Shown piece after piece: positions 8,395 through 17,020 of a stretch of DNA of 64,000 bases. The DNA is from Amycolatopsis sp. MtRt-6. GTDB taxonomy: Bacteria; Actinomycetota; Actinomycetes; Mycobacteriales; Pseudonocardiaceae. Where the stretch lies: contig NZ_JADWPD010000010.1 of the NCBI RefSeq assembly GCF_017308975.1, forward strand, positions 186,001 to 250,000, read 5' to 3'. The notes beneath the pieces are model-generated. The model saw only the letters and a program-made list of their open reading frames with translations, searched no databases and was not told where the DNA came from. The position numbers and the translations under genes were made by a program. Position 1 is the first letter of the stretch. Each line of letters opens with the position of its first letter.

Positions 8395-9398
8395 AACCGC
8401 ACCCCCTGGTCGGTCAGGGCTTCGGCCAGGTCGTAGAGGGCGGCGACGTCGATGCCGTCGGTCACGTCCGGCAGCTCGAGGGTCGGCAGGTCGGCCTCGG
8501 CGAGCTGCTCGCGCGCCCGCTGCTCGGCGGCCACCCGCACGGCGTGTTCGACAGTTTCTTCTACCAGCGCGTCCAACGTGTCTTCCGGCAGCTTCAGCCC
8601 GGCCGACGCGAGCCCGGCGCGGACGCGGGAGGCGTCGACGCGGCCGTCCGCGGCGGCGGTCACCGAGCGGGCGGGCAGCCGCGGCGGCCGGACCCGGTTG
8701 ACCAGCACCGCGCCCGGGCGCAGGTCGGCGCCGTCCAGCTCGGCCACGGCCTCGACGGTCTCGCGCACCGGCATCTCCTCCAGCAGCGTGGCCAGGTGCA
8801 CGGCGGTCTCGCCGGAGTGCAGCAGCCGCACCACGCCGTCGGCCTGGCCGCGGATCGGGCCGGTCTTCGCGAGGTCGGTCAGCGCCTTGGTGACGTCGAG
8901 GAACTTGACGACCCGGCCGGTCGGCGGCGAGTCGACGACGACGGCGTCGTAGGTGTGCCGCCCGTCGGACTCGGTCCGGCCGACGCACTCCTTGATCTTC
9001 CCGGTGAGCAGGACGTCCCGGAGCCCGGGAGCGAGCGTGGTCGCGAACTCGATCGCGCCCATCCGCCGCAGCGTCCGGCCGGCGAAACCGAGGTTGTAGA
9101 ACATCTCGAAGTATTCGAGCAGCGCGGCTTCGACGTCGATGTGCAGCGCGCGCAGCTCCCCACCACCCGGAACCGCGGCGATGCGCTGCTCGGCGTACGG
9201 CAGCGGCTCGGTGTCGAAGAGCTGGGCGATGCCCTGGCGGCCTTCGACCTCGATGAGCAGCACGCGACGGCCTTCGCGGGCGAGCGCGAGCCCGAGCGCG
9301 GCGGCGAGGGTCGTCTTGCCGGTCCCGCCCTTGCCGGTGACGAAGTGCAGCCGGGCGCGGGCAAGCTCGTCGGTCCAGCCGGCATGGGAAATGGTCAC
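8391..9398 (-). CDS. ArsA/GET3-family ATPase (first of pair)
   Basis: This 335-residue protein has a P-loop TGKGGTGKTT near residues 21-30 and the switch VDSPPTGRVVKFLD. It lacks the long middle region of its partner, so the pair is asymmetric. The order, spacing and coupling to the downstream ATPase match Rv3679-Rv3680. ATG start at 9398. The small membrane protein gene ends 22 bases upstream on the same strand. Confidence 0.88.
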   Translation of the reverse strand: MTISHAGWTDELARARLHFVTGKGGTGKTTLAAALGLALAREGRRVLLIEVEGRQGIAQLFDTEPLPYAEQRIAAVPGGGELRALHIDVEAALLEYFEMFYNLGFAGRTLRRMGAIEFATTLAPGLRDVLLTGKIKECVGRTESDGRHTYDAVVVDSPPTGRVVKFLDVTKALTDLAKTGPIRGQADGVVRLLHSGETAVHLATLLEEMPVRETVEAVAELDGADLRPGAVLVNRVRPPRLPARSVTAAADGRVDASRVRAGLASAGLKLPEDTLDALVEETVEHAVRVAAEQRAREQLAEADLPTLELPDVTDGIDVAALYDLAEALTDQGVRL

Positions 9399-9419
9399 TT
9401 CGTCACCCTAATTCAGCGC

Positions 9420-9668
9420 TCAACCGGCCAGCAGCATGACGCTGACCGCAGCGGCGACGGCCGCGACGAGCGCCCAGCTCACGGCGCCGGGCAGCACAGT
9501 CAGGGTGAGCACGCCCACGACCACGAGCAGGGTGAGCGTCACCACCCCGCCGAGCGCGACCTGGCCGGAGCTCCGCGTCCGGTCGCGCACCTTCGCCATC
9601 ACGACGAGCACGAGCGGCAGCCCGGCCGCCGCGAGCAGGGTCGTCGCGATCACGCGCCACGTTTCCAC
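9420..9668 (-). CDS. Small hydrophobic membrane protein of unknown function
   Basis: An 82-residue protein that is almost entirely hydrophobic, with about three transmembrane segments: ATTLLAAAGLPLVLVVMA, then GGVVTLTLLVVVGVLTLTV, then LVAAVAAAVSVMLLAG. The basic connector KVRDRTRSS suggests that loop faces the cytoplasm. The GTG at 9668 (METWRV) is preferred to an upstream start because the upstream frame runs through the repeat at 9693-9777. It precedes the ArsA pair in the same direction and could be their membrane partner, but that is only an inference from position. Confidence 0.6.
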   Translation of the reverse strand: METWRVIATTLLAAAGLPLVLVVMAKVRDRTRSSGQVALGGVVTLTLLVVVGVLTLTVLPGAVSWALVAAVAAAVSVMLLAG

Positions 9669-9692
9669 CCCGCCCACGCTAGCGGCCCCGAT

Positions 9693-9777
9693 GCGCCCCA
9701 ATGTGGCCTTCGGTGCGTTGAACGCACCGAAGGCCACCTTGGGTGCGTTGAACGCAACCAAGGCCACATTGGGGCGC
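9693..9777. repeat. Palindromic intergenic repeat (two-unit copy)
   Basis: The outer 18 bases GCGCCCCAATGTGGCCTT (9693-9710) are perfectly inverted at 9760-9777. Inside, GTGGCCTTCGGTGCGTT (9703-9719) and its complement (9721-9737) form a 17-bp stem with a one-base centre. The inner body is built of 30-bp units containing AACGCACCGAAGGCCAC and GGGTGCGTTG. A longer copy lies at 29197-29311. It lies between two divergent genes. Confidence 0.9.
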
Positions 9778-9877
9778 TTGCGGCCGGGCGTGAGATGGAC
9801 CACAGTCCGGCGCGTCGCCACCCCTTTTCCGGCGGCCGTCCCCGGTGCCCTTGCCCGCTTGGCTACGCTCCCGGTTC

Positions 9878-10039
9878 ATGAGCGCCACCAAGTGGGAGTA
9901 CGCGACCGTCCCTCTCCTGATCCACGCGACGAAGCAGATCCTCGACCAGTGGGGCGAGGACGGCTGGGAGCTGGTCACCGTGCTGCCGAACCCGAGCGGC
10001 GAGCAGCACGTCGCCTACCTGAAGCGTCCGAAGGGCTGA
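9878..10039 (+). CDS. Small DUF4177-like protein
   Basis: This 53-residue protein (MSATKWEYATVPLL) has the WEY...N..G..GWELV pattern of the DUF4177 family, here as KWEYATVP and WGEDGWELVTVLPN. Function is unknown. The ATG at 9878 is chosen because the family begins just before KWEY. It ends 4 bases before the RidA gene and is probably cotranscribed with it; M. tuberculosis has a similar small ORF beside its RidA homologue. Confidence 0.7.
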   Translation: MSATKWEYATVPLLIHATKQILDQWGEDGWELVTVLPNPSGEQHVAYLKRPKG

Positions 10040-10043
10040 GCCC

Positions 10044-10499
10044 GTGAGCTGGAGCGAACGGCTGAAGGAGCTCGGCATCGAGCTGCCCGGCGTCGCGGCC
10101 CCGCTGGCCGCGTACGTGCCCGCCGTCCAGAGCGGCAAGCACGTCTACACCTCCGGCCAGCTGCCCTTCGTCGACGGCGTGCTCGCCGCGACCGGCAAGG
10201 TCGGCGCGGAGATCAGCCCCGAAGAGGCGAAGGGGCACGCCCGCACGTCGGCGCTCAACGCGCTCGCGGCCGTGCACGCGCTGGTGGGCATTGACAACGT
10301 CACGCGGATCGTCAAAGTTGTCGGCTTCGTGGCTTCCGCCGAGGGCTTCACCGGCCAGCCGGCGGTCGTCAACGGCGCGTCCGAACTGCTCGGCGAGGTC
10401 TTCGGCGACGCGGGCATCCACGCCCGCTCGGCCGTCGGCGTCGCGGAGCTCCCCATCGGCTCGCCGGTGGAGGTCGAACTGATCGTGGAGGTGCAGTGA
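10044..10499 (+). CDS. RidA/YjgF-family protein
   Basis: This 151-residue protein matches the YjgF/YER057c/RidA superfamily: a SGQLPFVDG segment early, a central helix ALNALAAVHALVG, and a C-terminal VELIVEV strand. It is closest in layout to the longer actinobacterial subgroup represented by Rv3678c. RidA proteins hydrolyse reactive enamine/imine intermediates, but the catalytic Arg of true RidA is not evident, so the activity is uncertain. GTG start. Its TGA overlaps the next ATG by one base. Confidence 0.82.
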   Translation: MSWSERLKELGIELPGVAAPLAAYVPAVQSGKHVYTSGQLPFVDGVLAATGKVGAEISPEEAKGHARTSALNALAAVHALVGIDNVTRIVKVVGFVASAEGFTGQPAVVNGASELLGEVFGDAGIHARSAVGVAELPIGSPVEVELIVEVQ

Positions 10500-11125
10500 T
10501 GGACCCGGACATCGAGCAGTCCACCCACGAGCTGCTGCTCCGGCTGGCCGGGCGGCTGCCCGACCAGCTGCTGTGGCGGTTCCGCGACTGGCTCGGCGAG
10601 GGCGCCATGGGCACGCTCGCCCGGACCCTGCCGAGGTCTTTGCTTAAGCACAGGATCGACCTCGACCAAACGGAGTACCGGCTGCTCGTGGCCGGTCTCA
10701 TCCCGCACGGCGCCGACTGGCACCAGGTCAGTTCGACGCTGGGGGTAGACGACGTTGCCGAGAACCGGTACACATTCACGTCGAGTGCGCCCGAATGGGT
10801 TAACTCGGTCGACTCCGTGTCCGTGTTGATCCACGCAACGTTGCGAGGACGCCCGGACGTGGGGGAAGTGCGGCAGAGCTGGCGACACGTCGGTGTGGTC
10901 GGACAGGGTACGGCCAAGCGTGTCCTGCTGATCACCGCGCTGAACGGTCTGCCGAGGTTGACCGGCGAACTGCAGCGGGTGCTGCGGGTACTGGGCGACG
11001 AAGAGCCCAGCGTCGAGGTCATCCCGCCGCGCTTCGACCTGCCGGGGTACCACCGGGCCGCGCTGGCCGACTCAGAGCTGGTCTGCGTGGGCGCGGTGGA
11101 GGGGACCCGGCTAGTAGCCGCATAA
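10499..11125 (+). CDS. Conserved protein of unknown function (paralogue of next gene)
   Basis: This 208-residue protein matches no family I recognise. It is acidic and soluble, with no signal or membrane segment. Its N-terminal 60 residues (ELLLRLAGRLPDQLLWRFRD) line up with those of the downstream gene (NLLLALAGRIDDSALTEARE), and both then carry a segment beginning LI.GRIP/LIPHGADW. The ATG at 10499 overlaps the RidA stop, so the two are translated together. A duplication with divergence is the simplest reading. Confidence 0.65.
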   Translation: MDPDIEQSTHELLLRLAGRLPDQLLWRFRDWLGEGAMGTLARTLPRSLLKHRIDLDQTEYRLLVAGLIPHGADWHQVSSTLGVDDVAENRYTFTSSAPEWVNSVDSVSVLIHATLRGRPDVGEVRQSWRHVGVVGQGTAKRVLLITALNGLPRLTGELQRVLRVLGDEEPSVEVIPPRFDLPGYHRAALADSELVCVGAVEGTRLVAA

Positions 11126-11161
11126 CGCTCGCCCGCCAGCGAGCTGGGAGGGAGCAAGGCA

Positions 11162-12298
11162 ATGGTGGAGGTCCACGACGGCCCGCCCATGGACGGGTTC
11201 TCGGTGCCCCTGCGCCTGCACAACCTGTTGCTGGCCCTGGCGGGCCGGATCGACGACAGCGCGCTGACCGAAGCGCGCGAGCTGATCGCCCGTGCCCACA
11301 TCGACGAGGCGGTCGAGCTGACCACCGGCACGCTCATCGCGGGCCGGATCCCGGTCAGCTCCGCCGAGCAGCGCGAGCTCGCGCTGGTCCTCGAGATGAG
11401 CCGGTCGGACGCGACGCTGGCGAACGACCTGCTGGTCGACGAGACCGAGCAGGTCAACACACACCGGTTCAGCGGTGAGAACGCCCCGGAGTTCGGCATC
11501 GCCGAGGCGCTCGACCGGACCCTGCAGGTGCTGCCGGACGTCCGCTCGGTGCACGCGGTGTGGCGCAACACCCCGGCCGGCAGCGTGCCGGGCGCGCTGC
11601 CGCAGCGCGTGGTGCTCGTCGAGCTGGGGCCGGACGGCAACCCGCCGGCCGTCGCGTTCCGCGTCGACACGGCGTTGCGCCGGGCCGGGATCCACTCGGT
11701 CGTCGAGGTCAGCGGCCCGGGCGTCGCGCACTCCGAGTACCACCAGGCCGCTTCGGCGGCCGCGTCGCCGGCCTGGGTCACCGGGACCACGACGTCCGGT
11801 GGGTCGTCGTCCTTTCGGTCCGAGCCGGTCGCCAAGCCGCCGGCCGCGGTGACGCCGGAGCCGGTCGGGGAGTCGGGCAGCAGGCACAGCATGCGGTCGA
11901 GCGGCGGCACCACGACGGCGCCGGCCGAGCCGGTCGCCCCGGTGGTGCCGATCGTGTCGCCGTCGCCCGCCGCCGAGCCGCCCCGCAAGGCGCGGTCGGA
12001 GACGCGGGCGGAGCGCACCGCCGACCTGACCCCGGCCGAAGTCGCGCAGCTGCGGCAGGCGCTGGCCGAGGACCCGGAGAAGGGCCGCGAGATCGCCGCG
12101 GGCAAGCCGTCGATGCACGAGGTCGTCGAGCTGCCCGCGCTGGACCTCGACGACCCGAGCCTGAGCGAGCGCGACCGGGCGCTGCTGCGCGAGCTGCACG
12201 CGGAGCTGGCCGAGCGCGAGCGGGCCGAGGCGGCGAAAATGCGCCTCAACGGGGCTTCCCGCTCCGGGGGCGACCAGCGCGGCTGGACCGCACCCTAG
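11162..12298 (+). CDS. Conserved protein of unknown function, low-complexity middle
   Basis: A 378-residue protein. Residues 1-200 form a folded region related to the preceding gene. Residues 200-285 are rich in Pro, Ala, Ser and Val and probably disordered. The C-terminal 90 residues are charged and helical, beginning LTPAEVAQLRQALAEDPEKG and ending in a Glu/Arg-rich coiled-coil-like helix ERDRALLRELHAEL. A GGGAGGGAGC ribosome-binding site precedes the ATG. No enzyme motif is seen. A terminator at 12314-12347 ends the unit that begins with the DUF4177-like gene. Confidence 0.65.
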   Translation: MVEVHDGPPMDGFSVPLRLHNLLLALAGRIDDSALTEARELIARAHIDEAVELTTGTLIAGRIPVSSAEQRELALVLEMSRSDATLANDLLVDETEQVNTHRFSGENAPEFGIAEALDRTLQVLPDVRSVHAVWRNTPAGSVPGALPQRVVLVELGPDGNPPAVAFRVDTALRRAGIHSVVEVSGPGVAHSEYHQAASAAASPAWVTGTTTSGGSSSFRSEPVAKPPAAVTPEPVGESGSRHSMRSSGGTTTAPAEPVAPVVPIVSPSPAAEPPRKARSETRAERTADLTPAEVAQLRQALAEDPEKGREIAAGKPSMHEVVELPALDLDDPSLSERDRALLRELHAELAERERAEAAKMRLNGASRSGGDQRGWTAP

Positions 12299-12313
12299 GT
12301 CTTTCCGTGAACG

Positions 12314-12347
12314 GGCGGCACTTCCCCTCCGGGAGGTGCCGCCTTTT
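12314..12347 (+). terminator. Rho-independent-like terminator
   Basis: A 13-bp stem with one G-T pair, GGCGGCACTTCCC (12314-12326) and GGGAGGTGCCGCC (12331-12343), has a four-base loop and is followed by TTTT. Confidence 0.85.
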
Positions 12348-12408
12348 CCGTGTCCGGCGTGCCACAAGTGCGCGACGGAACGTCGGGGGGCGGAGGTATG
12401 TTGCCCGG

Positions 12409-13227
12409 GTGGAGCAGCCAAAGGAGTTTGTCTTCGACATCCCGGTCGGCGCGGGGGTGGCCACCCGCGCGAACGCCGACGGCCCGCCGGCGACGCCGAA
12501 GGACGCGGCCACCGTCATCCTGGTCCGTGACGCCGCCGACGGCGTCGAGGTCTTCCTCCAGCACCGGGTCAAGGGCATGCCGTTCGCGGGCGGGATGACC
12601 GTCTTCCCCGGCGGCGGGGTCGATCGGCGCGACGCCGACACGTCGGTGGCGTGGGCCGGTCCCGAGCCGTCGTGGTGGGCGTCGCGGTTCGGCTGCGACG
12701 AGGCGCTCGCGCGGGCCCTGACCTGCGCGGCCGTGCGCGAGACGTTCGAGGAGTCCGGCGTGCTGCTCGCGGGCGGCGCGGACGCGGTGCTCACCGACGT
12801 CACGCCGTACGCGGCGGCTCGCCAGGCCCTGGAGACGCGGGAGGTGTCGCTGGCCGGCTTCCTCGCCGGCGCGGGGCTGACGCTGCGGGCCGACCTGCTG
12901 CGCCCGTGGGCGCACTGGATCACGCCCGAGCAGGAGCCCCGCCGCTACGACACCCGCTTCTACGTCGCGAAGCTGCCCGAAGGCCAGGAGGCCGACGGGG
13001 CGACGTCGGAGGCGTCGAGCTCCGGCTGGCAGCGTCCCGAGGAGGCCATCGCCGACGCGCGCGAAGGCCGTCGGATGCTGATGCCGCCGACGTGGCTGAC
13101 GCTGAGCGAGCTGGCGGAGTTCGCCACCGCCGACGACGTGCTGAACGCGCCGCGCGAGATCGTCCGGATCGCGCCGACGCTGGTGCGCGAGAACGACCAC
13201 GTCCGAGTCGTCCTGGAGCCGCGATGA
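12409..13227 (+). CDS. NUDIX hydrolase
   Basis: This 272-residue protein has the Nudix core with FPGGGVDRRD (66-75) and RETFEESG (110-117). Between the two halves of the Nudix box sits an insertion of about 30 residues (WAGPEPSWWASRFGCDEAL), as in a subgroup of long actinobacterial NUDIX proteins. It likely hydrolyses a nucleoside diphosphate-linked compound. GTG start at 12409. An alternative ATG at 12398 is out of frame. Its stop overlaps the ATG of the MBL gene (ATGA), indicating coupled translation. Confidence 0.85.
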   Translation: MEQPKEFVFDIPVGAGVATRANADGPPATPKDAATVILVRDAADGVEVFLQHRVKGMPFAGGMTVFPGGGVDRRDADTSVAWAGPEPSWWASRFGCDEALARALTCAAVRETFEESGVLLAGGADAVLTDVTPYAAARQALETREVSLAGFLAGAGLTLRADLLRPWAHWITPEQEPRRYDTRFYVAKLPEGQEADGATSEASSSGWQRPEEAIADAREGRRMLMPPTWLTLSELAEFATADDVLNAPREIVRIAPTLVRENDHVRVVLEPR

Positions 13228-13991
13228 ACGCCCCCGCCTACGGCGTGCTGCGCCAGGTGTCCGAGACCGCTTCGGTGCTGCTGGAGAACAACCCGTCGTC
13301 GATGACGCTCGAAGGCACCAACAGCTGGGTGCTGCGGGCCACGCCGTCGACGCCCGCCGTCGTGGTCGACCCGGGTTACCGCGATCTGGCGCACCTCGAG
13401 CTGCTGGCTTCGGTCGGTGCGGTCGAGCTGGTCCTGCTCACGCACCACCATCCCGACCACGCGGAGGGCGCGCCGTGGTTCGCCGAGCGCGTCGGCGCGC
13501 CGGTGCGGGCGTTCGACCCTGCCCTGTGCGTGGGTGCGTCGTCCTTTGTGGACGGCGAGGTGATCTCGGCGGGCGGCCTTTCGCTCCGGGTGCTCCACAC
13601 GCCGGGGCACACCGACGACTCGGTGTCGCTCGTCCTCGACGGCCAGGTGCTGACCGGCGACACGATCCTCGGGCGCGGCACCACGGTGCTGCACGACCTC
13701 GGCGACTACCTGCGTTCGCTGCGGAAGCTGATCGAGCTGCCGGCCGGGACGGTGGGCCTGCCCGGGCACGGTCCAGAGCTCCCCGACCTGCCCGCGACCG
13801 CGCGCGAGTACCTTGCCCACCGGGAACAGCGGCTCGACCAGGTGCGTTCGGCTCTGAAGACGCTCGGAGCGGACGCCACGCCGCGCCAGGTCGTCGAGGT
13901 CGTGTACGCCGACGTCGACCGGGCGCTGTGGGCGCCCGCCGAGTGGAGCGTGCAGGCGCAGCTGGACTACTTGCGGTCGGAGGACAAATGA
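13224..13991 (+). CDS. MBL-fold metallo-hydrolase (Rv3677c-like)
   Basis: This 255-residue protein has the metal-binding motif LTHHHPDH (72-79), a GHTDDS segment, GDTILG and GLPGHGPEL, the layout of the LACTB2/glyoxalase-II-like branch of the metallo-beta-lactamase fold. It probably hydrolyses a thioester or phosphodiester; the natural substrate is unknown. It overlaps the NUDIX gene before it and the mycoredoxin gene after it by four bases each, forming a tightly coupled three-gene run. Confidence 0.87.
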   Translation: MNAPAYGVLRQVSETASVLLENNPSSMTLEGTNSWVLRATPSTPAVVVDPGYRDLAHLELLASVGAVELVLLTHHHPDHAEGAPWFAERVGAPVRAFDPALCVGASSFVDGEVISAGGLSLRVLHTPGHTDDSVSLVLDGQVLTGDTILGRGTTVLHDLGDYLRSLRKLIELPAGTVGLPGHGPELPDLPATAREYLAHREQRLDQVRSALKTLGADATPRQVVEVVYADVDRALWAPAEWSVQAQLDYLRSEDK

Positions 13992-14242
13992 GCAACGTCG
14001 AGGTCGAGTTCTACTGGCGGCCGGGGTGCGGGTTCTGCGCCGCCCTGGACCGCCCGATGTCGAAGAGCGGCTTCAACATCCGGAAGATCAACATCTGGGA
14101 GGACCCGGCGGCGGCCGCACGGGTGCGCGAGGTCGCGAACGGCAACGAGACGGTGCCGACCGTGATCGTCGGGTCGACGGCCATGGTCAACCCGTCGTTC
14201 GCCGAGGTCGAGGCGGCAGTCAAGGCAGCTTCGGCTCAGTGA
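13988..14242 (+). CDS. Glutaredoxin-like protein (mycoredoxin)
   Basis: This 84-residue thioredoxin-fold protein has active-site CGFC at residues 14-17 after WRPG, followed by the glutaredoxin NIRKINIWED segment and the cis-Pro motif TVPTV. Actinobacterial proteins of this type use mycothiol to reduce mixed disulfides, hence mycoredoxin. The ATG at 13988 overlaps the MBL stop (ATGA). Its place after an MBL hydrolase suggests a shared role in thiol or thioester metabolism, an inference from coupling only. Confidence 0.85.
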   Translation: MSNVEVEFYWRPGCGFCAALDRPMSKSGFNIRKINIWEDPAAAARVREVANGNETVPTVIVGSTAMVNPSFAEVEAAVKAASAQ

Positions 14243-14355
14243 GCGCGCTGGGCCGCTCTCCGTGGAGGAAGGCGGCCCGCACCTCGCGCAGGCCGGTCTC
14301 GTGCTCGAGGCTGGTCAGCGCGGGCTCTCGAGCGCGGTGATCGCCGCGCTCACCG

Positions 14356-15417
14356 TCATCGGCTGAGCATCGGCATCAGGTAGTACGTCAGTTCCACCTC
14401 CCCGGGCTCCTCGGCCCGCAGGACGCACGCCCGCATCCCCGGCTGGATCGACAGCACCACCCGCTCGCCCGCGAACGCCGCCAACGCGTCGAGCAGGTAC
14501 CGCGCCTGGAACGACGGCGACGTCCGCCCGCCGTCGACGTCCGCCTTCAGGACCTCCTCCGCCTCGCCCGTGTCCTGGCGGGCGCTTGCCAGGCGAACCT
14601 GGGCGTCGCCGACCTCCAGCGTCAGCACCCTCCTGTCCTCCGCGTACACCCCCACGCGGCGGACCGCTGCCGCCAGGGTGTCCGCCGGCAGCGTCACCCT
14701 GGTGTCCACCTCACCCGAGGGGATCGAGTCCTCCGACAGGAAACCCGCGTCGAGCACGGCCGTGGCCACCAGGCCTTCGGCCCAGCTCAGCCCGAAGCGC
14801 CCCGGGCCCGCGTGCAGACCCACCCGGCCGCTGGCCTGCCGGGCCGCCTCCGACAGCAGCGCCGCCGGGACCAGGACGTCCAGGGAACCCGGTGACGACA
14901 GCGGCAGGCGGGCCACCGCCATCCGGTAGCGGTCGGACGCCGTCAACGTCAGGCCGACGCCGGACGCCTGCAGCCGGACGCCGGTGAACAGCGGCAGCGG
15001 GTCGTCCTTCGCCGCCGTGCCCGCGACGATCCTCAGCGCCGAGGCGAACGCCGATCCGTCTACTTCGGACACCTGCGCGGGTGGGTCCGAAGCAGGATCG
15101 GAAGCGGGCAGCAGTGGCAGCGCGAACCGGGCGTTGTCCAGCCGCAACGCCAGGCGCGTGCCCTCCACGACCAGGCGGACCAGTTCGCTGTCGAGCACCT
15201 TCAGCGTCTCCACCAGCGGGGACGCGGGGACGACGACCGCGCCGCCGGTGTGCGTGGTCGCCGGGCAGCCGAACCGGACGGCGAGGTCCGGGGCGGTGCC
15301 GGCGACCGTCAGGCCGGCCGCGTCGGCCCGCAGGTGGAGCCCGGTGCGGGCCGGCAGCAGGCGCGACGCGGCCGAAACGGCCGCCGAGAGGCGGTGGGCA
15401 GGCACGGTGACGTCCAT
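14356..15417 (-). CDS. Second DNA polymerase III sliding-clamp (DnaN) homologue
   Basis: This 353-residue protein has the three-repeat clamp layout: an N-terminal domain (VPAHRLSAAVSAASRLLPAR), a central segment LTASDRYRMAVAR typical of DnaN, and the C-terminal ending VELTYYLMPMLSR, which parallels the VDYLLMPVRL end of true clamps. Flanking genes are unrelated to dnaA/recF, so this should not be the replicative clamp, which sits at oriC. Pairwise identity to DnaN looks low. It could be a paralogue for repair polymerases or a non-processivity role. ATG start at 15417. Confidence 0.8.
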   Translation of the reverse strand: MDVTVPAHRLSAAVSAASRLLPARTGLHLRADAAGLTVAGTAPDLAVRFGCPATTHTGGAVVVPASPLVETLKVLDSELVRLVVEGTRLALRLDNARFALPLLPASDPASDPPAQVSEVDGSAFASALRIVAGTAAKDDPLPLFTGVRLQASGVGLTLTASDRYRMAVARLPLSSPGSLDVLVPAALLSEAARQASGRVGLHAGPGRFGLSWAEGLVATAVLDAGFLSEDSIPSGEVDTRVTLPADTLAAAVRRVGVYAEDRRVLTLEVGDAQVRLASARQDTGEAEEVLKADVDGGRTSPSFQARYLLDALAAFAGERVVLSIQPGMRACVLRAEEPGEVELTYYLMPMLSR

Positions 15418-15457
15418 ACCCGCAAGCTAGCGGCAGGCACCGACAAAAACCGCCGAG

Positions 15458-16711
15458 CTACGCGTTGACCAGCTCGGGAACCGGCGCGGGCCGGGCAGCG
15501 CGGACCGTGCCGCGCAGCAGCCACACGACGAACGCGAGCACCAGGCCCGCCACGCTCGCCGCCAGGAAGGCCGCGCCCGGGCCCGCGTGCTCGACGACGT
15601 ACCCGCTGATCGACTGGCCGGCCGCCAGCCCCAGCGTCACCGCCGTGAGCACCCAGCCGAACGCCTCCGCCGCGGTGCCGGACGGCGCCACCACCTCGAT
15701 CGTCGTCGAGTGGGCCGTCGACTGCGGCGTGATCAACGCGCCCGCCAGCAGCATCATCAGCGCCAGGCCCCACAGCGAAGACGGCCAGGCGAGCAACGCC
15801 ACCAGCGCACCGAACCCGCCGAGCAGCACCGGCAGCCGCAGGCCCAGCTGCCGCGGCCACGGCCGGAGGCTGTAGGCGACGCCGAACGCGACCGAGCTCA
15901 GCGACCACGCCGACAGCAGCAACCCACCCGTCGAAGGCGAGCCCGCTTCGGTGGCCGCCGCCGGCACGGCGACCTCGACGAACCCGATCACCACGCCGAA
16001 GCCCAGCGCGGCGACGGCCAGCGTGCGCATGCCCGGGCTGGCCAGCGCGCCCAGCAGCGACCCGTGCGACGCCGACGACGGCCCCCACGCGCGCACGACC
16101 GGGCTCAAGGCGAACAGCACCGCGCCGGTGAACTGCAGCGCGACGCCCAGTACCAGGCCGGTTCCTGCCCACGGCGCCATGACCAGCAGCCCGGCCACGC
16201 CGGGGCCGAGGATGAAGAAGACCTCCATGCTGATCGCCTCGTACGAGAACGCGGCGTTGCGCGGGCCGCCCGGCGGGAGCAGCCGGCCCCACAGCGCCCG
16301 CGACGCCGACCCGACCATCGGCTCGGACAGGCCGGTGGTGGCGCCGAGCGCGACCAGCACGGCGGTCGCGGCGTGCGACTCGATGGCCGTCACCAGCGCG
16401 GTCATCGACAGCGCCAGCAGGAACGAGACGACGAGCAGCGGCCGCGTCGGCCCGAACCGGTCGATCAGCCTGCCCTGCACCACCGCGCCCACCGAGACAC
16501 CGACGAGTGAACCGGCCGAGACGAGCCCGGCGACGGCGAAGGAACCGGTCTCGCGCTGGACGTACAGCAGGGCCGAGATGCCGATCATGGCGATCGGCAG
16601 GCGGGCGAGCACGGAGGCGACGGCGGGCCGCCGGGCCGCCCGGGTCGTCAGCGCGGTCCGGTAGTCGGCGAGGGACGTGCGGCTTTCGTGGTTCGAGACA
16701 GACTGGGACAC
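15458..16711 (-). CDS. Major facilitator superfamily transporter
   Basis: This 417-residue protein has about 12 predicted membrane segments and the MFS loop motif GRLIDRFGPTRPL after helix 2. The family resembles the small-molecule exporters often annotated as MFS transporters of unknown specificity. The GTG at 16711 (MSQSVSNHESR) starts just before the basic N-terminal cytosolic segment; a much longer upstream frame is unlikely. A pair of GTACCA/TGGTAC repeats at 16714-16748 lies directly upstream and may be its operator. Confidence 0.82.
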   Translation of the reverse strand: MSQSVSNHESRTSLADYRTALTTRAARRPAVASVLARLPIAMIGISALLYVQRETGSFAVAGLVSAGSLVGVSVGAVVQGRLIDRFGPTRPLLVVSFLLALSMTALVTAIESHAATAVLVALGATTGLSEPMVGSASRALWGRLLPPGGPRNAAFSYEAISMEVFFILGPGVAGLLVMAPWAGTGLVLGVALQFTGAVLFALSPVVRAWGPSSASHGSLLGALASPGMRTLAVAALGFGVVIGFVEVAVPAAATEAGSPSTGGLLLSAWSLSSVAFGVAYSLRPWPRQLGLRLPVLLGGFGALVALLAWPSSLWGLALMMLLAGALITPQSTAHSTTIEVVAPSGTAAEAFGWVLTAVTLGLAAGQSISGYVVEHAGPGAAFLAASVAGLVLAFVVWLLRGTVRAARPAPVPELVNA

Positions 16712-16713
16712 GC

Positions 16714-16748
16714 GTACCAGTATGCCGGAGAGTGGTACGTCGGTACCA
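16714..16748 (-). promoter_or_regulatory. Candidate operator of the MFS gene
   Basis: TGGTAC (16733-16738) and GTACCA (16743-16748) form an inverted repeat with a four-base spacer, and a further GTACCA lies at 16714-16719. On the minus strand this gives two ACTGGTAC elements just before the MFS start codon. The rest of the gene-free stretch 16749-17020 shows no ORF I would support. Confidence 0.4.
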
Positions 16749-17020
16749 GTTGTTTGACGGTCAGGTGCGTCACCGGCAGACTGGGAATGGATCTTGGGGC
16801 CGGTGCGAGAGGTCTCGATCGGGTAACACTCACGATATTCTCCGTGGACTCCTGCAACGAAACGGCCCAGACGGCGTCCTTGAGAGTGAATGGCCTTGAA
16901 TTCGTGGGTATGGGCCGTGATGGTTGAACAACAGCACAGAAACCCAGCTCCCTCCGGCACTCGGGTCGGGGCCTGGCCCGGAGGGCGGGGAGCGCGGATC
17001 GTCGGGGGATGGTCCGCGCA

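Noticed and set aside
14220..14355. Minus-strand open frame after the DnaN-like gene reading LTSLEHETGLREVRAAFLHG
   Set aside because: It looks protein-like but has no start of its own, overlaps the mycoredoxin end and matches no family I can name. It may be a scrap of a lost gene; evidence is too thin to list.
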